This document shows positions 24,317-34,141 of a DNA stretch of 64,000 nucleotides, in pieces. Under the pieces are notes generated by a model. The model was not told the origin of the DNA and did not search any database. It saw only the letters and a program-made list of their open reading frames with translations. The DNA is taken from positions 1-64,000 of the forward strand of contig NZ_FXTI01000009.1 in NCBI RefSeq assembly GCF_900182565.1, given 5' to 3'. A program made the translations under genes and the position numbers. The DNA comes from Melghirimyces algeriensis. GTDB lineage: Bacteria > Bacillota > Bacilli > Thermoactinomycetales > DSM-45169. Position 1 is the first letter of the stretch, and every line of letters starts with the position of its first letter.

Positions 24317-25240
24317 TTACTCTCCTTCTCCATAAATATTCTGGCTGAGATATCGCTCACTGCTGTCCGGAAATATAACCACAATCCGGGTGCCAGACTG
24401 AGCCTGCTCCGCCTCTTTCAAAGCGGCATAAAAGGCCGCACCGGAAGAACTGGCCACCAGCATTCCTTCCTGTTTGGAAAGCTCCTTTACCATCCGAAAT
24501 GCATCTTCATCCTGCACCGTATGAATACCATCAAAAAACGAAGGTTCCATGTAATCTGGAAGGAACTCCATTCCGATTCCTTCTGTTTTGTGGGGACCCG
24601 GTTCCCCTCCGCCAAGAATTGAGCCTTGTGGCTCCACAATTACAGTCCGAACCTGTGGATTTTGTTCTTTTAAATAACGGGCACATCCCATAAAAGTACC
24701 ACCCGAACCGGCACCAGCTACAAAAACATCCACTTTCCCATCCATTTGTTCCCATATCTCCGGACCGGTTGTCTCATAATGGATCTTAGGATTGGCCGGA
24801 TTGCCAAATTGTTGTGGACACCAAGCCCCCGTTTGCTCAGCAAGCTCTTTTGCTTTGGCGATGGCTCCTCGTATCCCCTCTTCGGTGGGAGTATTCACTA
24901 CCTCTGCTCCCAACGCGCGCATTAGGATTTGTTTTTCCTGAGCAAACCTTTCCGGTACAACAAAGATGACCCGGTAACTTGTCCCCACCGCTGCCATCGC
25001 AAGACCGATTCCGGTATTCCCGGCCGTAGGTTCAACAATGGTGCCTCCCGGCTTCAGCTGGCCGCTTTCCTCCCCGGCCCGGATTAAAGCCAAACCTAAA
25101 CGATCCTTTACACTGCCACCTGGATTGAGATATTCCAGCTTTGCATAAATCTGAACCCCTTCCGGCAAAGGAAAATGCTTTATCCGAACCATGGGTGTCC
25201 AGCCGATAACATCCTTTATATCTTCATAAACATTTTTCAC
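24317..25240 (-). CDS. mccA: Cystathionine beta-synthase-type PLP enzyme (MccA-like)
   Basis: A 307-residue fold-type II PLP enzyme that should condense O-acetylserine (or serine) with homocysteine to cystathionine. The PLP lysine is in NPGGSVKDRLG and the phosphate loop in GAGSGGTFMG; EPTAGNTGIGLA binds the substrate carboxylate. GTG 25240 follows AGAGGG at six bases. The divergent gap 25241-25457 to the Nfu gene probably holds promoters for both; no clear S-box or CymR site was identified. Confidence 0.9.
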   Translation of the reverse strand: MKNVYEDIKDVIGWTPMVRIKHFPLPEGVQIYAKLEYLNPGGSVKDRLGLALIRAGEESGQLKPGGTIVEPTAGNTGIGLAMAAVGTSYRVIFVVPERFAQEKQILMRALGAEVVNTPTEEGIRGAIAKAKELAEQTGAWCPQQFGNPANPKIHYETTGPEIWEQMDGKVDVFVAGAGSGGTFMGCARYLKEQNPQVRTVIVEPQGSILGGGEPGPHKTEGIGMEFLPDYMEPSFFDGIHTVQDEDAFRMVKELSKQEGMLVASSSGAAFYAALKEAEQAQSGTRIVVIFPDSSERYLSQNIYGEGE

Positions 25241-25457
25241 ATAAATCCCTCTCTCTTTATCATATCATTTCTTTCCCCGTGACATAAACATAACATCCAA
25301 ACGGAAACTGTCCATATAAGACAAATTCTGTTTTTTTGTATACAATAATAGGAACTCCCAAACCATCCCTTATTGATCCTTATACAAAAAGCTTATAAAA
25401 TAAGCGATAGAGAATGGATCCCTTGAAAAGCTACCTCACTGAAAGGAGATTATAAAC

Positions 25458-25679
25458 ATGAAAGAACAAATCCAGGAAGTTTTGGATAAGCTTCGCCCGT
25501 TTATCCAACGGGACGGTGGCGATGTGGAATTTGTCGATGTGGAAGACGGGGTTGTCAAAGTCCGCCTTCTCGGAGCCTGCGGTAGCTGCCCCAGCTCTAC
25601 GATCACTCTGAAAGCCGGAATTGAGCGTGCACTGGTTGAAGAAGTTCCGGGAGTGACCGAAGTCGAACAAGTATTGTAA
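25458..25679 (+). CDS. yutI: Nfu-type Fe-S scaffold (YutI-like, NifU C-terminal domain)
   Basis: A 73-residue single-domain Nfu protein. The cluster ligands are in [11 protein letters not shown] (CxxC), followed by [17 protein letters not shown]. Such proteins assemble a [4Fe-4S] cluster between two subunits and deliver it to apoproteins. AAAGGAG precedes the ATG. Confidence 0.95.
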   Translation: MKEQIQEVLDKLRPFIQRDGGDVEFVDVEDGVVKVRLLGACGSCPSSTITLKAGIERALVEEVPGVTEVEQVL

Positions 25680-25690
25680 TTGTTTCCCTA

Positions 25691-25722
25691 AACCGTCAGA
25701 CTGTAGCCCTGACGGTTTTTTT
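25691..25722 (+). terminator. Terminator of the Nfu gene
   Basis: The stem AACCGTCAG/CTGACGGTT is followed by T6. Confidence 0.92.
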
Positions 25723-25782
25723 CACGGGAAACACTTTATCAATTTATCTCGTTATAGTATTAATAAGAGCCCAATCTGAATG

Positions 25783-25809
25783 AAAACCCCTGAACATTTG
25801 CTCAGGGGC
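25783..25809 (-). terminator. Terminator of the opp operon
   Basis: CCCCTGA/TCAGGGG forms a stem followed on the minus strand by TTTTC, 13 bases after the oppF stop. Confidence 0.85.
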
Positions 25810-25821
25810 CGTATCGCTTAC

Positions 25822-26835
25822 TCATTTATTTTTGTTCCCTTCCTCTTTTTTTAGGGACTCTTCCTGATACAGATGGCAAGCCACCCAGTGCATCGGTTTT
25901 ACTTCCTGCCATTTCGGTGTTTCCTTGGCACAGATATCCATCACTTTAGGACAACGGGTACGGAAGCGACAACCGCTGGGAGGGTTGATCGGACTGGGAA
26001 CATCCCCCTTCAGGATAATCCGTTCCCGCTCCTTTTCCACATCGGGGTCAGGAATCGGGACGGCAGAAAGTAACGCTTCCGTATAGGGATGGAGGGGGTG
26101 GTCATACAACTCCTGGCTGTCTGCCAGCTCCACCAAATTCCCTAGGTACATCACTCCGATCCGATCACTGATATATTTTACCATCGACAAATCATGAGCA
26201 ATAAACAGATAAGTCAATCCTTTTTCCCGTTGCAGTTTTTTCATCAGATTGACAACCTGGGCCTGAATGGATACATCCAATGCGGAAATGGGCTCATCAG
26301 CGATGATAAACTCCGGATCGACGGCCAATGCGCGGGCAATCCCAATCCGCTGCCGTTGTCCGCCACTGAATTCATGTGGAAAACGGTCCGCATGTTCTTC
26401 ATTGAGACCCACCGTTTTCAAAAGCTCCGTCACTTTTTGACGGCGCTCTTCTCCTTGAGCCAATCCGTGGATGTCCAGTCCTTCAGCAATAATATCCGCC
26501 ACAGTCATTCGGGGATTAAGCGAGGCATAAGGATCTTGAAAGATCATTTGCATTTCCCGATTAAACTTCTTCAGATCCTTACCCTTCAGGTTCCTGGTAC
26601 TTTCACCCTTAAACCGGATTTCTCCATCCGTCGTATCATACAAACGGATAATCGTCCGGCCGATGGTGGATTTTCCGCAACCGGATTCTCCCACCAACCC
26701 CAGGGTTTCCCCTTTGTACACGTCAAAGGAGATATTGTCCACCGCTTTGACCACTTGGTTGCGACCCATCTTAAAGTGCTTTTTCACGTGGTTGACTTCC
26801 AGGATCTTTTCTACTTTCTGTTTGGTTACACTCAT
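25822..26835 (-). CDS. oppF: Oligopeptide ABC transporter ATP-binding protein OppF
   Basis: A 337-residue ABC ATPase. Walker A is [15 protein letters not shown], the Q-loop region has [14 protein letters not shown], the signature is [14 protein letters not shown] and Walker B is [13 protein letters not shown]. The C-terminal [14 protein letters not shown] cysteine motif is typical of Opp/Dpp ATPases. It pairs with OppD and overlaps its gene by four bases. An Opp system also imports Phr-type signalling peptides, relevant to the RRNPP cassette at 3 kb. Confidence 0.95.
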   Translation of the reverse strand: MSVTKQKVEKILEVNHVKKHFKMGRNQVVKAVDNISFDVYKGETLGLVGESGCGKSTIGRTIIRLYDTTDGEIRFKGESTRNLKGKDLKKFNREMQMIFQDPYASLNPRMTVADIIAEGLDIHGLAQGEERRQKVTELLKTVGLNEEHADRFPHEFSGGQRQRIGIARALAVDPEFIIADEPISALDVSIQAQVVNLMKKLQREKGLTYLFIAHDLSMVKYISDRIGVMYLGNLVELADSQELYDHPLHPYTEALLSAVPIPDPDVEKERERIILKGDVPSPINPPSGCRFRTRCPKVMDICAKETPKWQEVKPMHWVACHLYQEESLKKEEGNKNK

Positions 26836-27863
26836 TTTGAACCCCCTCCTACCACTTCAGCCGGCGGTTCCACCGCAGGTGCCATGGGGTGTTCCAGCCA
26901 ACAGTTCACTTTATGCGTTTCGCTGTCAACCTCAGTCGTTTCCGGCATTTCCTGCTGGCAGACCTTCATGGCATGTTTACAGCGAGCTGCAAAAGGACAA
27001 CCTTTGGGTGGAGACAAAAGATCCGGTGGCGTTCCTAAAATCGGAGTCAGTTCCTTTTCCTGCTCCAAATCCAAGCGTGGCATGGACCCCATCAAGCCCC
27101 ATGTGTAGGGATGACGCGGACGATAGAAAATCTCTTCTACGGTACCTGTCTCAATCACTTTTCCAGCGTACATCACAACGACACGGTCTGCTACATCTGC
27201 TACTACACCCAAATCGTGGGTAATCAGAATAATGGATGTCTCCAGTTTTTCCTTCAGATCGTTCATCAGTTCCAGAATCTGAGCTTGAATCGTCACATCC
27301 AGGGCGGTAGTCGGCTCATCCGCAATCAGCAGCTTCGGAGCACAGGCCAAAGCAATGGCAATCATCGCCCGTTGACGCATTCCGCCGCTGAATTGGTGGG
27401 GATATTGATGAATCCGACTTTCCGGACTGGGAATTCCCACCAAACGCAACATTTCCAACGCCCGTTCCCGTGCTTGATCTTTCCCCATGTTTTGATGCTT
27501 GATCAAACCTTCCATAATCTGCTTTCCAACAGTCATGGTCGGATTTAAGGAGGTCATCGGGTCCTGGAAGATCATTGCGATATCCTTCCCGCGAATCTTT
27601 TCCATATCCTTCTCTGCAACCTGGGTTAAATCCTTTCCGTCAAACCAAATCTCCCCCGACTTAATCTGGCCCGGCGGTTGAGGAATCAATCGCATCAGGC
27701 TTTGCGAGGTTACACTCTTACCACAACCGGACTCCCCTACAATCGCGACCGTCTCCCCTTTTTTCACATCAAAGGTTACTCCGCGCACTGCCTGAACTTC
27801 TCCGTTATAGGTTTGAAAAGATACGTGCAAATCACGCACTTCCAGCATGTTATTCTGATCCAT
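26832..27863 (-). CDS. oppD: Oligopeptide ABC transporter ATP-binding protein OppD
   Basis: A 343-residue ABC ATPase with Walker [16 protein letters not shown], signature [15 protein letters not shown] and Walker [14 protein letters not shown]. The C-terminal [14 protein letters not shown] motif is followed by a Pro/Glu-rich end. ATG 27863 is chosen because AAGGAGGGG precedes it; a longer frame to 27926 lacks family similarity. Confidence 0.95.
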   Translation of the reverse strand: MDQNNMLEVRDLHVSFQTYNGEVQAVRGVTFDVKKGETVAIVGESGCGKSVTSQSLMRLIPQPPGQIKSGEIWFDGKDLTQVAEKDMEKIRGKDIAMIFQDPMTSLNPTMTVGKQIMEGLIKHQNMGKDQARERALEMLRLVGIPSPESRIHQYPHQFSGGMRQRAMIAIALACAPKLLIADEPTTALDVTIQAQILELMNDLKEKLETSIILITHDLGVVADVADRVVVMYAGKVIETGTVEEIFYRPRHPYTWGLMGSMPRLDLEQEKELTPILGTPPDLLSPPKGCPFAARCKHAMKVCQQEMPETTEVDSETHKVNCWLEHPMAPAVEPPAEVVGGGSK

Positions 27864-27882
27864 GGTTTCGTCCCCTCCTTCC

Positions 27883-28836
27883 TTATTGACGCAATTTTGG
27901 ATCGAGAGCATCCCGCAGTCCGTCACCCAACAGGTTAAAGCTGAACATCAGCAACGACAGCACAGTCGCAGGAAGTAAGCATTGGTAAGGATATAGTTGC
28001 AACATCTGGTACCCATCGTTGAGCAAAACACCCAAGCTGGCTTGCGGCGGACGGAGACCCAATCCAATAAATCCAAGGAAGGCTTCAAAAAAGATGGCAT
28101 TGGGAATCGTAAACATCAACGTAATAATAACCGGTCCCATCACATTGGGAATCATATGCTTGGTCAGCATTCGCCGCGTATTGGCCCCCAAAGTACGTGC
28201 TGCCAGCACATACTCCTGTGACTTCAATTTCAGCATCTGTGCCCGAACAATCCGGGACATATTCACCCAACCGGTTAACGCCAAAGCGAGAGCAATCGCA
28301 AAAATCCCCGGTTCCAACCAAATCAAAAGAAGAATGATTACAACCAACTGAGGAACTCCCACCAGCACTTCAACCAGCCGTTGCATCCAATCATCCACTT
28401 TGCCTCCCATATAACCGGAAATGGCCCCATAGGTCACACCGACGACCAAATCCAAACTAGCAGCAATAATGGCAATTAACAATGAGATTCCAGCTCCATA
28501 CCAGATGCGGGTCCACAGATCCCGTCCCAGATGGTCGGTTCCCAGCCAGTAATCCCCTTCAATCTTTTCAAACGGAGAAATATTCATCATATCCGTGTTT
28601 TGATCCGAATAGGTGAAATCATTCATTAAAGGACCAACAAGGGACATGACTCCAATAATCACAATCAGCAAAAGACCGATCATCGCCCCTTTGTTACTTA
28701 CAAAACGGCGTCGAACATCTTGCCAGTAAGACAGGCGCTTGCGACTGACAGCTTCCTCTGCTCCCTGTTCACGTTCTGCTGGCTGAAACAGTTCCGGCGA
28801 CAACTGATCGGTATTCATAGCCATTTCGTCACTCAC
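27883..28836 (-). CDS. oppC: Oligopeptide ABC transporter permease OppC
   Basis: A 317-residue permease with an N-terminal cytoplasmic arm, one helix (GAMIGLLLIVIIGVMSLVG), a large external loop and five further helices. The EAA loop is EYVLAARTLGANTRRMLTKH. The gene overlaps oppB by four bases (GTGA). An ATG four codons later (28824) is an alternative start. Confidence 0.95.
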   Translation of the reverse strand: MSDEMAMNTDQLSPELFQPAEREQGAEEAVSRKRLSYWQDVRRRFVSNKGAMIGLLLIVIIGVMSLVGPLMNDFTYSDQNTDMMNISPFEKIEGDYWLGTDHLGRDLWTRIWYGAGISLLIAIIAASLDLVVGVTYGAISGYMGGKVDDWMQRLVEVLVGVPQLVVIILLLIWLEPGIFAIALALALTGWVNMSRIVRAQMLKLKSQEYVLAARTLGANTRRMLTKHMIPNVMGPVIITLMFTIPNAIFFEAFLGFIGLGLRPPQASLGVLLNDGYQMLQLYPYQCLLPATVLSLLMFSFNLLGDGLRDALDPKLRQ

Positions 28837-29771
28837 TCCTTCGCACCCGTCAGACGAATCCGGGGATCAATAATTCCATATAAGATGTCCACGATAAAAA
28901 TACTGACAACCAGCAAAAAGCTGTAGAACATTGTGACACCCATAATCGCTGTAAAATCATTCGTCTGAATGGAATCAACAAACATATATCCCATACCGGG
29001 AATGGCAAAGATTTGCTCAATCACCAACGTACCGGTCAAAAGGGCTACAGTCAGGGGTGCCATGATGGTGATCGCCGGAATCAGTGCATTACGCAGCGCA
29101 TGGCGGATAATGACAGCCGGACGCCCCAACCCTTTTGCCTTGGCGGTTTTGATATAATCCTGTCCCAATACTTCCAGCATCTCCGTCCGGACATAACGGG
29201 CAATCTGGGCAATGACTAGGAAGGATAGAGCGAGTGATGGAAGAATGGTATACTCCCAGCCCTCCCACAGAGCGGGCGGTAACCATTGCAATTCAACTCC
29301 AACGTAATAGGAGAGAAGCGCTCCCAAAACAAAACTGGGAATGGAAACGCCCAATACAGATAGAACGGTTGCTCCACTATCAATCCATGTGCCTCGGCGC
29401 AGAGCGGCAACACATCCCAGAATCAAGCCAACGACGACCCCAAACGAAATCGCTTGAACCCCTAATGTAGCAGACGCTGAAAAACCATCCATAATCATGT
29501 CCGTCACTTTGCGTCCGTCATATTTATAGGAGTTTCCCAAATCTCCAGTGATCAGATTTCCGAGATAATTGACATATTGAACGGGTAAGGGTTTATCCAA
29601 TCCATACTCCTTCAAAATGATTTCCTTTAACTCTGGAGGAAGTTTCTCCTCATTTTGCAGCGGAGAGCCCGGTAGATTATGCATCAGAAAAAAGGTAATG
29701 GTTGCAATCAACCACAGGGTGATCACCATATAGATCAACCGTTTTAAGACAAATCGACCCATAAACTGCAC
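28833..29771 (-). CDS. oppB: Oligopeptide ABC transporter permease OppB
   Basis: A 312-residue permease of six helices. It has the typical start (FVLKRLIYMVITLWLIATITF) and the EAA loop DYIKTAKAKGLGRPAVIIRHALRNA. It lies 128 bases downstream of oppA, behind a stable hairpin that probably lowers its expression relative to the binding protein. Confidence 0.95.
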   Translation of the reverse strand: MQFMGRFVLKRLIYMVITLWLIATITFFLMHNLPGSPLQNEEKLPPELKEIILKEYGLDKPLPVQYVNYLGNLITGDLGNSYKYDGRKVTDMIMDGFSASATLGVQAISFGVVVGLILGCVAALRRGTWIDSGATVLSVLGVSIPSFVLGALLSYYVGVELQWLPPALWEGWEYTILPSLALSFLVIAQIARYVRTEMLEVLGQDYIKTAKAKGLGRPAVIIRHALRNALIPAITIMAPLTVALLTGTLVIEQIFAIPGMGYMFVDSIQTNDFTAIMGVTMFYSFLLVVSIFIVDILYGIIDPRIRLTGAKE

Positions 29772-29823
29772 TCCTTTCTGATTGAAGATATCAGAATCGA
29801 GATAAAAATTGTTTCATTAGCGC

Positions 29824-29862
29824 ACAGAAGGTATATGACCCGACTGGGCATATACCTTCTGT
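29824..29862 (-). promoter_or_regulatory. Hairpin between oppA and oppB
   Basis: A perfect 14-bp stem ACAGAAGGTATATG/CATATACCTTCTGT without a T-run in the oppA-oppB direction. Such structures stabilise binding-protein mRNA or attenuate read-through into the permease genes. Confidence 0.7.
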
Positions 29863-29899
29863 GTACTTTTATTAGGTATCCAGCCTGTTGCTTTCTCTA

Positions 29900-31501
29900 T
29901 TACTTACCTTCGATATACGCCCACTTGTATGTGTTATCCGCACCGAAGGGATGACGGGCAATACCTTTTACATATGGCTTTTGCAGTTTGAGTCTTTGCC
30001 GATCGTAAAGCGGAGCAAGCGCTGCTTCATCCATTGCGATTTTTTCCGCTTTGATCAGATCCTTGGCCCGCTCCTCATAATCTGCATTGGTTTGCGACTT
30101 CTTAATCAGCTTGTCATACTCTTTATTGCTCCAATCACCACGGTTGTACGGGTTACCAGTGACCCACAGCTCCAGGAAGGTCATCGGATCGTTGTAGTCC
30201 GCACCCCAACCAGCAAAGGAGAGTTGGAAATCACCAGCGTTTTCAAGATCCAGCTTCTGTTTAAACGGAACGATTTTAATCTCGACATTGACACCCAGAA
30301 CATTCTTCAGCCGTTCTTTCATATACTCTTGTGTCTTTTTGGCGTTCTCACGATCATAACCCAACAGTTCGATAGAGGGCATTTTATCCATATCCAGCTC
30401 TTCCAGGCCTTCTTCCAACAGCTTCTTGGCCTTCTCCTCATCTTCCTCAATCATGTTGCCGGCCTGTTCACGGTAATTCTTACCGTTCACGTCCAGCGTA
30501 ATCGGTACAATCCCTTGGGCGGGAACGCCATCTTTGGTCACTTTTTCAGTGATGGTTTTCCGTTCAATCGCTAAAGAAAACGCTTTCCTGATCTTTTCAT
30601 TGGAAAAGACTTTTTCTTTGGTGTTGAATTGGAAGTAGAAATTAGAGGCCTCAGGAACTTTCACCAATTCTTTACTGTCTTTGTACTTATCCACAAACTC
30701 GCCGTTTACATTAATTACATCCGCTTTTTTGGTGTTATACAGGTTGACTTCGGTAGAAGTTTCTTTCACGATGTTGGCATTGATCTCATCCAGTTTAACG
30801 GCATCTTTGTCCCAATACTTATCATTCTTTTTCAATTGAAAACTCTTTTTATGCTTCCACTCCGACATGACAAACGGACCGTTGTAAACCATTTTGTCAG
30901 GGTCCTGGGCGTATTCCTTTCCATGCTTCTCCACAATGTCTTCCCGCTGGGGACGATAGGTGGCGAAGGTGGTCAGGGTCAGGAAGTATGGGATCGGATC
31001 ATTCAGCTTGACTTCCAATGTTTTGTCGTCCAGGGCTTTTACCCCAACGTCTTTTTTGTCACCTTTATCCGTGTTATACTCTTCAGCACCCTTGATTGGA
31101 TACAAAATGTAAGCATACTGGGATTTGCTTTTGGGGTCCAGCGCACGCTTCCAAGCATATTCAAAGTCCTGCGCTTTCACCGGCTTGCCGTCGCTCCATT
31201 TTGCATCACGAAGTTTGAAGGTATAAGTCTTTTTATCCTTGCTAATCTCTACATCTTTCGCGATCGCTGGCTGTGGTTGATTATTTTTATCAACCCGATA
31301 CAAGCCTTCTGTTACGTTGTTTAAAATATCGAAGGAGATTTGGTCTGTTGTAACAGCGCTGTCCAGACCAGGCGGCTCTCCAGTCTCCGTAATGTTCAAT
31401 ACCTGTTTGTCCCCTCCGGCACTCTGACCGCCGCCGCAGGCTGTCAGAACCATACTGGCGACCAACAAAAGTGCCAGGGTCATCGTGAACTTCTTGCCCA
31501 T
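29900..31501 (-). CDS. oppA: Oligopeptide-binding lipoprotein OppA
   Basis: A 533-residue family 5 solute-binding protein. The signal peptide ends in the lipobox LTAC, so Cys22 is the lipid anchor on the outer face of the membrane. Family segments include GLDSAVTTDQISFDILNNV, KDKKTYTFKLRDAKWSDG and FEYAWKRALDP. GGGGGG precedes the ATG. It supplies peptides to OppBCDF. It is closely similar in pattern to the next gene upstream, a tandem duplication. Confidence 0.95.
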   Translation of the reverse strand: MGKKFTMTLALLLVASMVLTACGGGQSAGGDKQVLNITETGEPPGLDSAVTTDQISFDILNNVTEGLYRVDKNNQPQPAIAKDVEISKDKKTYTFKLRDAKWSDGKPVKAQDFEYAWKRALDPKSKSQYAYILYPIKGAEEYNTDKGDKKDVGVKALDDKTLEVKLNDPIPYFLTLTTFATYRPQREDIVEKHGKEYAQDPDKMVYNGPFVMSEWKHKKSFQLKKNDKYWDKDAVKLDEINANIVKETSTEVNLYNTKKADVINVNGEFVDKYKDSKELVKVPEASNFYFQFNTKEKVFSNEKIRKAFSLAIERKTITEKVTKDGVPAQGIVPITLDVNGKNYREQAGNMIEEDEEKAKKLLEEGLEELDMDKMPSIELLGYDRENAKKTQEYMKERLKNVLGVNVEIKIVPFKQKLDLENAGDFQLSFAGWGADYNDPMTFLELWVTGNPYNRGDWSNKEYDKLIKKSQTNADYEERAKDLIKAEKIAMDEAALAPLYDRQRLKLQKPYVKGIARHPFGADNTYKWAYIEGK

Positions 31502-31859
31502 AAAGGTTTTCCCCCCTTGAAGAGATAAAAAAGTTCTTCTATATTGTTATGACCCAGCTGGGTCGATAACACAAGTATGAAAACGATTGTGAGATCCCAG
31601 CAAAAAAAATATGAAGTTTATGTAAACGTAGAAGGAATCGTCTGACACTTCATATAGAAAACAATACTTCATTTCTAGTCGACCTTCAACATCTGCTTCC
31701 TCCCTAAGAGGAAACTTTTATACTTCTGGAGTAGAAAAGGAAATAACTTTCGCACAATTAAAGTTTAGTGATACTGAACTATTTCTATCATAACCGTAAT
31801 TGGATCAGAAATCAAAGAAGAAATAAATGGATGATCATGACAAAAGGGAATCATCCAGT

Positions 31860-31896
31860 AAACAAAGGCACCTGTGAATGATACACAGATGCCTTT
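31860..31896 (-). terminator. Terminator after the upstream oppA paralogue
   Basis: The stem AAAGGCA.CTGTG/CACAG.TGCCTTT is followed by GTTTAC on the minus strand. The region 31502-31859 is AT-rich and should hold the oppA promoter, but no clear boxes were fixed. Confidence 0.75.
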
Positions 31897-31907
31897 AAGA
31901 TCCCCGT

Positions 31908-33548
31908 TTATTTCTCTTTTCCGTCAATATAAGTCCATTTCAAGCTGAGTCCAGAACCAACCGGATGCCGAACCAGTTCCTTCACATACTGCTTTTGCAG
32001 GTAAACCGTTCCTGCGTAGTAAAGGGGAGCAATTGGCACTTCTTCATTTAGAATCGTCTCCGCTTTCACGAGGTCCTTGGCACGCGCCTTGTATTCTTTA
32101 TTACCCATGGATTGTTGAATGAGTTGATCATACTGTTTATTGCTCCAATTTCCCCGATTAAACGCCCCATCACTTACAAAAATATCCAAAAAAGTCATGG
32201 GATCATTGTAATCAGCTGACCATCCGGCAAATGATATTTGAAACTGACCGTTGGCCTCCAGTTCCAATTTCTGCTTGAATGGCTGCGGATCAATCAATAC
32301 ATTGAATCCCAAATTGGTTTTTAATTGCTCCTGAATCACAATGGCGGCATCTTTTCGATAATCATCATAGCTTAACAGTCTTATTTCCGATGGAAGCTCT
32401 TCAATTTCCAGCTCCTTCATGCCTTCTTTCAATAGGCGTTGCGCTTCAGCCGGATTATATTGATGTCCGTCTCCCACCTGTTTGCGAAAGTTTTTATTGT
32501 CACTGTTTACAATGGAGGGCGGAACCAGACCATAAGCCGGCTTGGACCCGTTTTTCAAGACTTTGACCAAGGCTTCACGGTCAATGGCATAACTGATCGC
32601 TTTTCGTATCTTTTTATTGGAAAAAAAATTGTTAGATGTATTAAACTGTAGATAATGGACAGCGGAACCGGATACGGGAAGGAATTCCGGGCTTTTCTTA
32701 AACGCTTCCGCCAATTCAGAATCCAGCTGGGTAATATCCGTCTGTCCGGTGGTATAAAGATTGGCACCTGTATTGGTCTCTTTTACAATGTCGAAGTTCA
32801 CCTTTGTCAGGCTAACCGTGTGCCTGTCCCAATATGTGTCGCTTTTCTCCAGTATCAGCCTTTGTTCGTGCTTCCATTCCGAAAGATTGAACGGACCATT
32901 ATACACCATATATTCCGGTTCTGTCGCATACTTTGACCCATACTTTTCCACAATATCTTTCCGCTGGGGAAGATAGAGGGCAAACGTGGTCAAGCTGAGA
33001 AAATAGGGAATTGGGTCCTCAAGTTCCACCCGAAGGGTTTTGTCATCCACTGCCTGGATTCCTACTTCATTGGCGGAAACTTTTCCGGTATTGTATGCTT
33101 TGGCATTACGAATCGCATAAAAGATTTTGGCATACTCCCCCTTTGTCTTGGGGTTGAGCGCACGCTTCCAGGCATACTCAAAGTCCTGTGCCGTCACCGG
33201 TTTGTCATCACTCCATTTGGCATCCCGCAAATGAAATGTATACGTCTTTTTATCGTCGGAGATATCCACTCCAGTGGCAATAGCCGGTTCCGGTCGATTA
33301 TCTTTATCCAATCGATAAAGCCCTTCCATCACATTATTCAAAATATCAAAAGAAGTAACATCCGTCGTCACGGCACTGTCCAATGACGGAGGTTCTGCCG
33401 GAAAAGTCATGTTCAGTACTTGCTTTTTGTCCAATGATTTCTTCTTCGGTCCTGTCGCCCCACTCGGTCCCAGTCCACCGCAAGCTGTCAATAACAGACT
33501 GATCACAGTAACCACAGCCAACACAGGGATAAGCCGTTTTCTTACCAA
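31908..33548 (-). CDS. Second oligopeptide-binding lipoprotein (OppA paralogue)
   Basis: A 546-residue family 5 binding protein parallel to OppA over its whole length: SLDSAVTTDVTSFDILNNVM, KKTYTFHLRDAKWSDD and FEYAWKRALNP. The signal peptide ends in the lipobox LTAC. TTG 33548 is chosen because GGGAGG lies nine bases upstream and a normal signal peptide begins there; the longer frame to 33647 adds a charged extension. It is separately terminated, so expression can differ from oppABCDF and it may widen the peptide range. Confidence 0.93.
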   Translation of the reverse strand: MVRKRLIPVLAVVTVISLLLTACGGLGPSGATGPKKKSLDKKQVLNMTFPAEPPSLDSAVTTDVTSFDILNNVMEGLYRLDKDNRPEPAIATGVDISDDKKTYTFHLRDAKWSDDKPVTAQDFEYAWKRALNPKTKGEYAKIFYAIRNAKAYNTGKVSANEVGIQAVDDKTLRVELEDPIPYFLSLTTFALYLPQRKDIVEKYGSKYATEPEYMVYNGPFNLSEWKHEQRLILEKSDTYWDRHTVSLTKVNFDIVKETNTGANLYTTGQTDITQLDSELAEAFKKSPEFLPVSGSAVHYLQFNTSNNFFSNKKIRKAISYAIDREALVKVLKNGSKPAYGLVPPSIVNSDNKNFRKQVGDGHQYNPAEAQRLLKEGMKELEIEELPSEIRLLSYDDYRKDAAIVIQEQLKTNLGFNVLIDPQPFKQKLELEANGQFQISFAGWSADYNDPMTFLDIFVSDGAFNRGNWSNKQYDQLIQQSMGNKEYKARAKDLVKAETILNEEVPIAPLYYAGTVYLQKQYVKELVRHPVGSGLSLKWTYIDGKEK

Positions 33549-33757
33549 CAGTCTCTTCCTCCCTTGGTGATTTTTAGAATATAATAAGCTCGATTTAATT
33601 GCTGAATCCTGTGAGTCTTGTCCAATTATAATTGAATTCTTCATCATAGAAAAGAGTTATTGAAAAATAGAAAGATTTCAACCGGTTTTTCTTTCTATGG
33701 TATGATACAAATGCTGACGCTTACTATCCATAGGTTAGGACAAAAGGAGAGGATTTT

Positions 33758-34135
33758 GTGAAAAGTCGTATATTATGGATAGCTATTTTGACCTTGGCCA
33801 GCATTACCGCATGCTATATCCAGGCAGCGAGTGAATGGGAACACTTTATCAATTCCCTGTTTATGACCGGAATTATTCCGCTTATGGTAGCTGGGGGCTA
33901 TTTTGTAATTAACGGCGGTTTTTTTGATGCATTTGCCATTGGCTTCAAAAAGATGGACATTCTACCTGGTCAATTATTCAAAAGAAAGGAAGAATACGGC
34001 TTTGAAGACCCCTTGGACGGTTCCGGAAGCGAGGAGAAGAAGAAACGCAAAAAGCAGACCTGGGCATGGATTGCCACTGTCTGCTTTGGTGTCGGCATCA
34101 TCAATACGGCTCTCTCTTTGCTGCTGAGTCTGTAA
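33758..34135 (+). CDS. DUF3899 membrane protein
   Basis: A 125-residue protein with hydrophobic segments at residues 5-22, 33-55 and 103-124 and a charged cytosolic loop (KRKEEYGFEDPLDGSGSEEKKKRKK). The MTGIIPLMVAGGYFVINGGFFDAF segment matches the DUF3899 pattern. GTG 33758 follows AAAGGAGAGG. Function unknown. Confidence 0.8.
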   Translation: MKSRILWIAILTLASITACYIQAASEWEHFINSLFMTGIIPLMVAGGYFVINGGFFDAFAIGFKKMDILPGQLFKRKEEYGFEDPLDGSGSEEKKKRKKQTWAWIATVCFGVGIINTALSLLLSL

Positions 34136-34141
34136 ATCACC

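Noticed and set aside
31833..31842. TCATGACAAA, a possible third copy of the repeat end
   Set aside because: The matching other end (GACTGC.GACAAAGACA) is absent within 250 bases.
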